Source: Molossus alvarezi (taxonomy: Eukaryota; Chordata; Mammalia; Chiroptera; Molossidae). From it: a DNA stretch of 64,000 bases. Below are positions 23,159 to 33,330 of this stretch, one piece after another. The translations under genes were made by a program, and so were the position numbers. The notes under the pieces are model-generated. The model saw only the letters and a list, made by a program, of their open reading frames with translations, searched no databases and was not told the DNA's origin. The number at the start of each line of letters is the position of its first letter. Position 1 is the stretch's first letter. The DNA is taken from assembly GCA_037176705.1 (NCBI GenBank), contig CM073896.1, forward strand, positions 18,364,708 through 18,428,707, given 5' to 3'.

Positions 23159-26100
23159 GGAGGGAGAGGCCATTGCATCTGGAAGGAGAGGTGAGTGTGT
23201 CTGGACGGAGAGGCCAGTGCATCTGGGGAGAGAGGCCAGTGCGTCTGGAAGGAGAGGCCAGTGCGTCTGGAAGGAGAGGCCAGTGAGTCTGGAGGGAGAG
23301 GCCATTGTTTCAGGAGAGGACGTTGTGGCTGGAGGGAGAGGCCAGTGAGTCTGGAGGGAGAGGCCTGTGCGTCTGAAGGGAGAGACCAGTGAGTCTGGAG
23401 GGAGTGGCCAGTGCGTCAGGAGGGAGAGGCCAGTGCGTCTGGACGGAGAGGCCACTGTGTCTGGAGGGAGAGAGGCCAGTGCGTCTGGGGAGAGAGGCCA
23501 GTGCGTCTGGACGGAGAGGCCAGTGCATCTGGGGAGAGAGGCCAGTGCGTCTGGAAGGAGAGGCCAGTGTGTCTGGAGGGAGAGGCCAGTGCGTCTGGAT
23601 GGAGAGAGGCAAGTGCGTCTGGAGAAGAGGCCAGTGTGTCTGGAGGGAGAGTCCAGTGCGTCTGAAGGGAGAGACCAGTGAGTCTGGAGGGAGTGGCCAG
23701 TGCGTCAGGAGGGAGAGGCCAGTGCGTCTGGATGGAGAGGCCACTGTGTCTGGATGGAGAGAGGCCAGTGCGTCTGGAGAGAGAAGCCAGTGCGTCTGGG
23801 GAGAGAGGCCAGTGCGTCTGGAGAGAGAAGCCAGTGCGTCTGGGGAGAGAGGCCAGTGTGTCTGGAGGGAGAGGCCAGTACGTCTGGATGGAGAGAGGCC
23901 AGTGCGTCTGGGGAGAGAGGCCAGTGCGTCTGGAGAGAGAAGCCAGTGCGTCTGGGGAGAGAGGCCAGTGTGTCTGGAGGGACAGGCCAGTAGGTCTGGA
24001 GGGAGAGGCCAGTGCGTCTGGAGGGAGAGGCCAGTGTGTTGGAGGGAGAGGCCAGTGTGTTGGAGGGAAAGGCCAGTGTGTCTGGAGAGAGAGGCTAGTG
24101 TGTCTGGAGAGAGAGGCCAGTGAGTCTGGACAGAGAGGCCAGTGCGTCTGGAGGGAGTGGCCAGTGAGTCTGGAGGGAGAGGCCAGTGTGTCTGGAGAGA
24201 GAGGCCAGTGTGTCTGGAGGGAGAGGCCAGTGAGTCTGGAGGGAGAGGCCACTGTGTCTGGACGGAGAGGCCAGTGCGTCTGGAGGGAGAGGCCAGTGCG
24301 TCTGGAGGGAGAGGCCAGTGCGTCTGGAGGGAGAGGCCAGTACGTCTGGAAGGAGAGGCCAGTGCATCTGGAGGGAGAGGCCAGTGCGTCTGGAGGGAGA
24401 GGCCAGTGCATCTCAAGGGAGAGGCCATTGTTTCAGGAGAGGAGGATGTGTCTGGAGAGAGAGGCCAGTGCGTCTGGAGGGAGAGGCCAGTGCGTCTGGA
24501 AGGAGAGGCCAGTGCGTCTGGAGGGAGAGGATAGTGCGTCTGGAGGGAGAGGCCAGTGCGTCTGGAGGGAGAGGCCAGTGCGTCTGGAGGGAGAGGCCAG
24601 TGCGTCTGGAAGGAGAGGCCAGTGCGTCTGGAGGGAGAGGCCAGTGCATCTCAAGGGAGAGGCCATTGTTTCAGGAGAGGAGGATGTGTCTGGAGAGAGA
24701 GGCCAGTGCGTCTGGAGGGAGAGGCCAGTGCGTCTGGAAGGAGAGGCCAGTGCGTCTGGAGGCAGAGGCCAGTGTGTCTGGAAGGAGAGGCCAGTGTGTC
24801 TGGAAGGAGAGGTCATTGTGTCTGGAGGGAGAGGCCAGTGAGTCTGGAACGAGAAGCCAGTGCGTCTGGAAGGAGAGGCCAGTGCGTCTGGAAGGAGAGG
24901 CCAGTGCGTCTGGAGGGAGAGGCCAGTGCGTCTGGAGGGAGAGGCCAGTGCGTCTGGAGGGAGAGGCCAGTGCGTCTGGACGGAGAGGCCAGTGCATCTG
25001 GGGAGAGAGGCCAGTGCGTCTGGAAGGAGAGGCCAGTGCGTCTGGAGGGAGAGGCCAGTGCGTCTGGATGGAGAGAGGCAAGTGCGTCTGGAGAAGAGGC
25101 CAGTGTGTCTGGAGGGAGAGTCCAGTGCGTCTGAAGGGAGAGACCAGTGAGTCTGGAGGGAGTGGCCAGTGCGTCAGGAGGGAGAGGCCAGTGCGTCTGG
25201 ATGGAGAGGCCACTGTGTCTGGATGGAGAGAGGCCAGTGCGTCTGGAGAGAGAAGCCAGTGCGTCTGGGGAGAGAGGCCAGTGCGTCTGGAGAGAGAAGC
25301 CAGTGCGTCTGGGGAGAGAGGCCAGTGTGTCTGGAGGGAGAGGCCAGTACGTCTGGATGGAGAGAGGCCAGTGCGTCTGGGGAGAGAGGCCAGTGCGTCT
25401 GGAGAGAGAAGCCAGTGCGTCTGGGGAGAGAGGCCAGTGTGTCTGGAGGGACAGGCCAGTAGGTCTGGAGGGAGAGGCCAGTGCGTCTGGAGGGAGAGGC
25501 CAGTGTGTTGGAGGGAGAGGCCAGTGTGTTGGAGGGAAAGGCCAGTGTGTCTGGAGAGAGAGGCTAGTGTGTCTGGAGAGAGAGGCCAGTGAGTCTGGAC
25601 AGAGAGGCCAGTGCGTCTGGAGGGAGTGGCCAGTGAGTCTGGAGGGAGAGGCCAGTGTGTCTGGAGAGAGAGGCCAGTGTGTCTGGAGGGAGAGGCCAGT
25701 GAGTCTGGAGGGAGAGGCCACTGTGTCTGGACGGAGAGGCCAGTGCGTCTGGAGGGAGAGGCCAGTGCGTCTGGAGGGAGAGGCCAGTGCGTCTGGAGGG
25801 AGAGGCCAGTGCGTCTGGAGGGAGAGGCCAGTGCGTCTGGAGGGAGAGGCCAGTGCGTCTCGAGGGAGAGGCCATTGTTTCAGGAGAGGAGGATGTGTCT
25901 GGAGAGAGAGGCCAGTGCGTCTGGAGGGAGAGGCCAGTGCGTCTGGAAGGAGAGGCCAGTGCGTCTGGAGGGAGAGGATAGTGCGTCTGGAGGGAGAGGC
26001 CAGTGCGTCTGGAGGGAGAGGCCAGTGCGTCTGGACGGAGAGGCCAGTGCGTCTGGAAGGAGAGGCCAGTGCGTCTGGAGGGAGAGGCCAGTGCATCTCA

Positions 26101-29100
26101 AGGGAGAGGCCATTGTTTCAGGAGAGGAGGATGTGTCTGGAGAGAGAGGCCAGTGCGTCTGGAGGGAGAGGCCAGTGCGTCTGGAGGGAGAGGCCAGTGC
26201 GTCTGGAGGGAGAGGCCAGTGCGTCTGGAGGCAGAGGCCAGTGTGTCTGGAAGGAGAGGCCAGTGTGTCTGGAAGGAGAGGTCATTGTGTCTGGAGGGAG
26301 AGGCCAGTGAGTCTGGAACGAGAGGCCAGTGCGTCTGGAGGGAGTGGCCAGTGAGTCTGGAGGGAGAGGCCATTGTTTCAGGAGAGGACGTTGTGTCTGG
26401 AGAGAGAGGCCAGTGCGTCTGGAGGGAGAGGCCAGTGCGTCTGGAGGGAGAGGCCAGTGCGTCTGGAGGGAGAGGCCAGTGCGTCTGGAGGGAGAGGCCA
26501 GTGTGTCTGGAGGGAGAGGCCAGTGCGTCTGGAAGGAGAGTCCAGTGCGTCTGGAGGGAGAGGCCAGTGTGTCCGGAAGGAGAGGCCAGTGCGTCTGGAC
26601 GGAGAGGCCAGTGCGTCTGGAGGGAGAGGCCAGTGCGTCTGGAGGGAGACGCCAGTGCGTCTGGAAGGAGACGCCAGTGCGTCTGGAGGGAGAGGCCAGT
26701 GAGTCTGGAAGGAGAGGCCAGTGAGTCTGGAAGGAGAGGCCAGTGAGTCTGGAAGGAGAGGCCAGTGCGTCTGGAAGGAGAGGCCAGTGCGTCTGGAAGG
26801 AGAGGCCAGTGCGTCCGGAGGGAGAGGCCAGTGCGTCCGGAGGGAGAGGCCAGTGCGTCTGGAGGGAGAGGCCAGTGCGTCTGGAGGGAGAGGCCAGTGC
26901 GTCTGGAGGCAGAGGCCAGTGTGTCTGGAAGGAGAGGCCAGTGTGTCTGGAAGGAGAGGTCATTGTGTCTGGAGGGAGAGGCCAGTGAGTCTGGAACGAG
27001 AGGCCAGTGCGTCTGGAGGGAGTGGCCAGTGAGTCTGGAGGGAGAGGCCATTGTTTCAGGAGAGGACGTTGTGTCTGGAGAGAGAGGCCAGTGCGTCTGG
27101 AGGGAGAGGCCAGTGCGTCTGGTGGGAGAGGCCAGTGCGTCTGGAGGGAGAGGCCAGTGCGTCTGGAGGGAGAGGCCAGTGTGTCTGGAGGGAGAGGCCA
27201 GTGCGTCTGGAAGGAGAGGCCAGTGCGTCTGGAGGGAGAGGCCAGTGTGTCCGGAAGGAGAGGCCAGTGCGTCTGGACGGAGAGGCCAGTGCGTCTGGAC
27301 GGAGAGGCCAGTGCGTCTGGAGGGAGAGGCCAGTGCGTCTGGAGGGAGAGGCCAGTGAGTCTGGAAGGAGAGGCCAGTGAGTCTGGAGGGAGAGGCCAGT
27401 GCGTCTGGAAGGAGAGGCCAGTGCGTCTGGAAGGAGAGGCCAGTGCGTCTGGAAGGAGAGGCCAGTGCGTCCGGAGGGAGAGGCCAGTGCGTCCGGAGGG
27501 AGAGGCCAGTGCGTCCGGAGGGAGAGGCCAGTGCGTCCGGAAGGAGAGGTCAGTGCGTCTGGACGGAGAGGCCAGTGCGTCTGGAAGGAGAGGCCAGTGC
27601 GTCTGGAGGCAGAGGCCAGTGTGTCTGGAAGGAGAGGCCAGTGTGTCTGGAAGGAGAGGTCATTGTGTCTGGAGGGAGAGGCCAGTGAGTCTGGAACGAG
27701 AGGCCAGTGCGTCTGGAGGGAGTGGCCAGTGAGTCTGGAGGGAGAGGCCATTGTTTCAGGAGAGGACGTTGTGTCTGGAGAGAGAGGACAGTGCGTCTGG
27801 AGGGAGAGGCCAGTGCGTCTGGAGGGAGAGGCCAGTGTGTCTGGAGGGAGAGGCCAGTGTGTCTGGAAGGAGAGTCCAGTGCGTCCGGAGGGAGAGGCCA
27901 GTGTGTCCGGAGGGAGAGGCCAGTGTGTCCGGAAGGAGAGGCCAGTGCAAATGGAAGGAGAGGCCAGTGAGTCTGGAGGGAGTGGCCAGTGAGTCTGGAG
28001 GGAGTGGCCTGTGCGTCTGGAGGGAGAGGCCAGTGAGTCTGGAGGGAGAGGCCAGTGCATCTGGAGGGAGAGGCCAGTGCGTCTGGAGGGAGAGGCCAGT
28101 GCGTCTGGAAGGAGAGGCCAGTGCGTCCGGAGGGAGAGGCCAGTGTGTCCGGAAGGAGAGGCCAGTGCGTCTGGAGGGAGAGGCCAGTGTGTCTGGACGG
28201 AGAGGCCAGTGCGTCTGGAGGGAGTGGCCAGTGAGTCTGAAGGGAGAGGTCAGTGAGTCTGGAAGGAGAGGTCAGTGCGTCTGGAGGGAGAGGCCAGTGC
28301 GTCTGGAGGGAGAGGCCAGTGCGTCTGGAGGGAGAGGCCAGTGTGTCTGGAGGGAGAGGTCAGTGTGTCTGGAGGGAGAGGCCAGTGCGTCTGGAGGGAG
28401 AGGCCTGTGCGTCTGAAGGGAGAGGTCAGTGAGTCTGGAAGGAGAGGCCAGTGTGTCTGGAGGGAGAGGCCAGTGCGTCTGGAGGGAGAGGCCAGTGCGT
28501 CTGGAAGGAGAGGCCAGTGCGTCTGGAAGGAGAGGCCAGTGCGTCTGGAGGGAGAGGCCAGTGCATCTGGAGGGAGAGGCCAGTGTGTCCGGAAGGAGAT
28601 GCCAGTGCGTCCGGAATGAGAGGTCAGTGTGTCTGGACGGAGAGGCCAGTGCGTCTGTGTGGAGAGGCCATTGTTTCAGGAGAGGACGTTGTGTCTGGAG
28701 AGAGAGGCCAGTGCGTCTGGAGGGAGAGGCCATTGTTTCAGGAGAGGACGTTGTGTCTGGAGGGAGAGGTCAGTGTGTCTGCAGGGAGAGGCCAGTGTGT
28801 CTGGAGGGAGAGGCCCGTGTGTCTGGAGGGAGAGGCCAGTGCGTCTGGAAGGAGAGGTCAGTGTGTCTGGACGGAGAGGCCAGTGCGTCTGGAGGGAGAG
28901 GCCATTGTTTCAGGAGAGGACGTTGTGTCTGGAGAGAGAGGCCAGTGCGTCTGGAGGGAGAGGCCAGTGTGTCTGGAGGGAGAGGCCAGTGTGTCTGGAG
29001 GGAGAGGCCATTGTCTAAGGAAAGGACATTGTGTCTGGAGAGAGAGGCCAGTGGGTCTGGAAGGAGAGGCCAGTCGTCTGGAGGGAGAGGCCAGTGCGTC

Positions 29101-29321
29101 TGGAGGGAGAGGCCAGTGTTTCTGGAGGGAGAGGCCAGTGTGTTGGAGGGAAAGGCCAGTGTGTCTGGAGAGAGAGGCCAGTGCGTCTGGAGGGAGAGGC
29201 CAGTGAGTCTGGAGGGAGAGGCCATTGTTTCAGAAGAGGACGTTGTGTCTTAAGGGAGAGGCCAGTGCGTCTGGAGGGAGGAGCCATTGTGTCTGGAGGG
29301 AGGGGCCTTTCTGTCCGGAGG
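23159..29321 (-). repeat. Array zone 2, reversed units with higher-order duplications
   Basis: Units read as AGGGAGAGGCCAGTGCGTCT on the plus strand, the reverse complement of zone 1. A segment near 23,510-24,860 is duplicated at about 24,979-26,330 (offset 1,447-1,469 bp). A second block recurs at 26,373, 27,051 and 27,751 (offsets 678 and 700 bp). A rarer variant containing CATTGTTTCAGGAGAGGA marks these blocks. Confidence 0.95.
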
Positions 29322-30950
29322 GCCCTCTCCCTCCACACACAATGGCCTCTCTCCAGAAACAAAGTCCTCTCCGGACACACTGGCCTCTCCCTCCAGACAC
29401 ACTGGCCTCTCTCTTCAGACACAACTTCCTCTCCAGACACACTGGCCTCTCTCTCCAGACACAACGTCCTCTCCAGACACACTGGCCTCTCTCTCCAGAC
29501 ACAACCTCCTCTCCAGACACACTGGCCTCTCTCTCCAGACACAACGTCCTCTCCAGACACACTGGCCTCTCTCTCCAGACACAACGTCCTCTCCAGACAC
29601 ACTGGCCTCTCCCTCCAGACACACTGGCCTCTCTCTTCAGACACAATGTCCTCTCCAGACACACTGGCCTCTCCCTCCAGACACACTGGCCTCTCTCTTC
29701 AGACACAACGTCCTCTCCGGACACACTGGCCTCTCCCTCCAGACACACTGGCCTCTCTCTTCAGACACAACGTCCTCTCCAGACACACTGGCCTCTCCCT
29801 CCAGACACACAGGCCTCTCTCTTCAGACACAACGTCCTCTCCAGACACACTGGCCTCTCTCTCCAGACACAATGTCCTCTCTGGACACACTGGCCTCTCC
29901 CTCCAGACACACTGGCCTCTCTCTCCAGACACAATGTCCTCTCCAGACACACTGGCCTCTCGCTCCAGACACAACGTCCTGTCCGGACACACTGGCCTCT
30001 CCCTCCAGACACAACGTCCTGTCCGGACACACTGGCCTCTCCCTCCAGACACACTGGCCTCTCTCTTCAGACACAACGTCCTCTCCAGACACACTGGCCT
30101 CTCTCTTCAGACACAACGTCCTCTCCGGACACACTGGCCTCTCTCTCTAGACACAACATCCTCTCCAGACACACTGGTCTCTCCCTCCAGACACACTGGC
30201 CTCTCTCTCCAGACACAACATCCTCTCCAGACACACTGGTCTCTCCCTCCAGACACACTGGCCTCTCTCTCCAGACACAATGTCCTGTCCGGACACACTG
30301 GCCTCTCCCTCCAGACACACTGGCCTCTCTCTTCAGACACAACGTCCTCTCCAGACACACTGGCCTCTCTCTTCAGACACAACGTCCTCTCCAGACACAC
30401 TGGCCTCTCTCTCCAGACACAAAGTCCTCTCCGGACACACTGGCCTCTCCCTCCAGACACACTGGCCTCTCTCTTCAGACACAACGTCCTCTCCAGACAC
30501 ACTGGCCTCTCCCTCCAGACACACAGGCCTCTCTCTTCAGACACAACGTCCTCTCCAGACACACTGGCCTCTCTCTCCAGACACAATGTCCTCTCCGGAC
30601 ACACTGGCCTCTCCCTCCAGACACACTGGCCTCTCTCTTCAGACACAACGTCCTCTCCAGACACACTGGCCTCTTTCTTCAGACACAACGTCCTCTCCGG
30701 ACACACTGGCCTCTCCCTCCAGACACACTGGCCTCTCTCTTCAGACACAACGTCCTCTCCAGACACACTGGCCTCTCCCTCCAGACACATTGGCCTCTCT
30801 CTTCAGACTCAACGTCCTCTCCGGACACACTGGCCTCTCTTCATACACAACGTTCTCTCCAGACACAACGTCTTCTCTCTCCAGACACAACGTCCTCTCC
30901 AGACACACTGGCCTCTCCCTCGAGACACAACGTCCTCTCTCCTCAGACAC
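29322..30950 (+). repeat. Array zone 3, 40-bp dimer units
   Basis: The dominant period is about 40 bp, a 22-bp unit containing CCAGACACAACGTCC joined to an 18-bp unit containing CTCTCCAGACACACTGG. Extra 22-bp units are interspersed. Nearly all units carry ACACAC rather than ACGCAC, so CpG is largely lost, except in the ACGT of the first half-unit. Confidence 0.9.
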
Positions 30951-31370
30951 ACTGGCCTCTCCTTCCGGACAATTCGGCCCCTCCTTTCGGAAACATCGGA
31001 CCCTCTCCCCGGACACAACGGCCCCTCCCTCCTGACGCATCCGCCCCCCCTTCTGGACACATTGGCCCCTCTCTCCGGATACAACGTCCCCTCCTTCCGG
31101 ACACAACGTCCCCTCCTTCCGGACACAATGGCCCCTCCGTCCGGACGCACTGGCCTCTCGCGCCGGACGCACTAGCCTCTCTCTCTGGACACACTGGCCT
31201 CTCCCTCTGGACACATCGGCCCCTCTCCCCGGACACAACGGCCCCTCCTTCCGGACACATCGGCCCCTCTCCCCGGACACAACGGCCCCTCTCTCCGGAC
31301 ACAACGTCCCCTCCTTCCGGACACAACGGCCCCTCCGTCCAGACGCACTGGCCTCTCGCGCCGGACGCAC
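30951..31370 (+). repeat. Array zone 4, CCGGACACAAC-type transition units
   Basis: Units change from CCAGACAC to CCGGACAC, and GGCCCCTCC or GTCCCCTCC replaces GGCCTCTCC. The zone bridges zones 3 and 5 and is the most heterogeneous part of the array. Confidence 0.85.
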
Positions 31371-32385
31371 TGGCTTCTCCCTCCGGACGCACGGGCCTCT
31401 CGCCGGACGCACTGGCCTCTCGCGCCGGACGCACTAGCTTCTCCCTCCGGACGCACGGGCCTCTCGCCGGACGCACTGGCCTCTCGCGCCGGACGCACTA
31501 GCTTCTCCCTCCGGACGCACGGGCCTCTCGTGCCGGACGCACTAGCTTCTCCCGCCGGACGCACGGGCCTCTCGCCGGACGCACTAGCTTCTCCCTCCGG
31601 ACGCACGGGCCTCTCGCCGGACGCACTGGCCTCTCGCGCCGGACGCACTAGCTTCTCCCTCCGGACGCACGGGCCTCTCGCGCCGGACGCACTAGCTTCT
31701 CCCTCCGGACGCACGGGCCTCTGGCCGGACGCACTGGCCTCTCGCGCCGGACGCACTAGCTTCTCCCGCCGGACGCACGGGCCTCTCCGTCCGGACGCAC
31801 TAGCTTCTCCCTCCGGACGCACTAGCTTCTCCCTCCGGACGCACGGGCCTCTCGCGCCGGACGCACTAGCTTCTCCCTCCGGACGCACGGGCCTCTAGCG
31901 CCGGACGCACTAGCTTCTCCCTCCGGACGCACGGGCCTCTCGCCGGACGCACTAGCTTCTCCCTCCGGACGCACGGGCCTCTCGCGCCGGACGCACTAGC
32001 TTCTCCCTCCGGACGCACGGGCCTCTCGCGCCGGACGCACTAGCTTCTCCCTCCGGACGCACGGGCCTCTAGCGCCGGACGCACTAGCTTCTCCCTCCGG
32101 ACGCACGGGCCTCTCGCCGGACGCACTGGCCTCTCGCGCCGGACGCACTAGCTTCTCCCTCCGGACGCACGGGCCTCTCGCGCCGGACGCACTAGCTTCT
32201 CCCGCCGGACGCACGGGCCTCTCCGTCCGGACGCACTAGCTTCTCCCTCCGGACGCACTAGCTTCTCCCTCCGGACGCACGGGCCTCTCCGTCCGGACGC
32301 ACGGGCCTCTCCGTCTGGACGCACGGGCCTCTCCGTCTGGACGCATTAGCTTCTCCCTCCGGACGCACTGGCCTCCCGGACACAC
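31371..32385 (+). repeat. Array zone 5, CpG-rich 44-bp dimer units
   Basis: Alternating 22-bp units contain CTCCCTCCGGACGCACGGG and CTCGCGCCGGACGCACTAG, giving a 44-bp period with several CpGs per dimer. Copies are very uniform. The last few units (32,280-32,411) revert to CTCCGTCC and CTCCCTCTGGACACAC types before the array ends. Confidence 0.92.
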
Positions 32386-32429
32386 TGGCCTCTCCCTCTG
32401 GACACACTGTTCTTTCTTTCCTCCAACTC

Positions 32430-33330
32430 ACCAGGCTCATTCTCCCCTCAGGGCTTCATCACTTCCTGTGCGCACAAGACTGTCCACCCCTTCTTCCCCT
32501 GACTGCCTCCTTTGAACCTTTCAGGTCCGTGCCATGTGTCATGAGCTCAGGTCTCTCTCCAGCTGTTTTACTCCTATCACATCACTCTTCTGTTGGCGTC
32601 ACACAGACATCTGGAATGATCTCCACAATCAATTACTGCACATGACAGCAGTTCGCCTGTGTTCTCTGCACTGAGCTCAGTTGGGGACACATGCACAGCA
32701 CTCAACCAGTACAGGTGTGTGAATGAGTAAAAGACTGAATGACGTCATTCCCTGGCGGACCTGTCAACCCCACCACCTCCTCTGGGCTCGGTGTGATTCC
32801 ACCCAGCTGGTCCAGAGCCCTCCCTCCCCAAAACTACTTGAAGAGAGTTATCATCACCCCATCTCAATCTTCCTACTGTGCCCGGACTCAGATATCTGGG
32901 ACACTTGGTAATGCCTTTCCATGGCCCCCCAGGAACAAGATGCAGCTGCAATCCAGGAAAAATGTGGGTGTCCAAGAGCACCCCAGGGCAAATAGTCACC
33001 ATAAGCTACTGGTAAACCCGGCCTTCCCTGAGAACCCATTAGCTTCTGCCCCTGCTGGGAATGTGCTCCCAGCGTAACTAGGCGGATCCCTCTCCATATT
33101 TCCACTCGCACCTTCCTCCCCTCCCTGCACCAGCTCGAACCCCAGCCCCTCCAGGCTAGAACGAGTTCTCGCCTTCCTGCAAAGCATAGTGAGCACATGC
33201 CATTGATCAATTAATCTCACTCACTGTTTTCAAATTATTTAAATATTTTCTTGTCGTTCATATTTTTGTGTGTGAGGTCCTGTCTCCTCGGCTAGAGCAA
33301 GTCTCCTTGAGACCCTCTACCGAGCGGATT
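32430..33330 (+). repeat. Old L2-like LINE 3' fragments
   Basis: CAGGCTCATTCTCCCCTCAGGGCTTC near 32,430, CCGGCCTTCCCTGAGAACCC at 33,018-33,037 and the AT-rich tract to about 33,260, then GTCTCCTTGAGACCC, follow the order of the L2 3' region. The match is old and interrupted, and the unique stretch 32,600-32,920 within it is uncertain. Confidence 0.45.

Larger units (their letters stand above)
22256..32411. repeat. 10-kb tandem array of about 22-bp units with two strand reversals
   Basis: Roughly 460 units of about 22 bp fill the region. A typical unit lies at 22,450-22,471, with key parts CTCCCTCCAG and GCACTGGCC on the pyrimidine-rich strand. Orientation is forward at 22,256-23,158, reverse at 23,159-29,321 and forward again to 32,411. 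Single-base variants (ACGCAC or ACACAC, CCTCC or CTTCC), occasional 18-20-bp short units and whole-unit gains or losses shape the array. No homology to a gene is visible. The open frames on both strands arise because the unit lacks stop codons. In size and unit length it is a giant minisatellite or small satellite block. Confidence 0.97.

Noticed and set aside
22233..31888. Dozens of long open frames on both strands that look like a giant repeat protein with 22-residue units
   Set aside because: They come from a stop-free 22-bp DNA repeat read in rotating frames on both strands at once. There is no conserved start, no unique N or C terminus and no preference for one frame, so these are not genes.
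22256..32411. CRISPR array or zinc-finger cluster as an explanation for the regular units
   Set aside because: There are no unique spacers between repeats, the genome is mammalian, and the 22-bp period fits neither a 28-37-bp CRISPR repeat plus spacer nor the 84-bp zinc-finger period. No Cys2His2 pattern is present.
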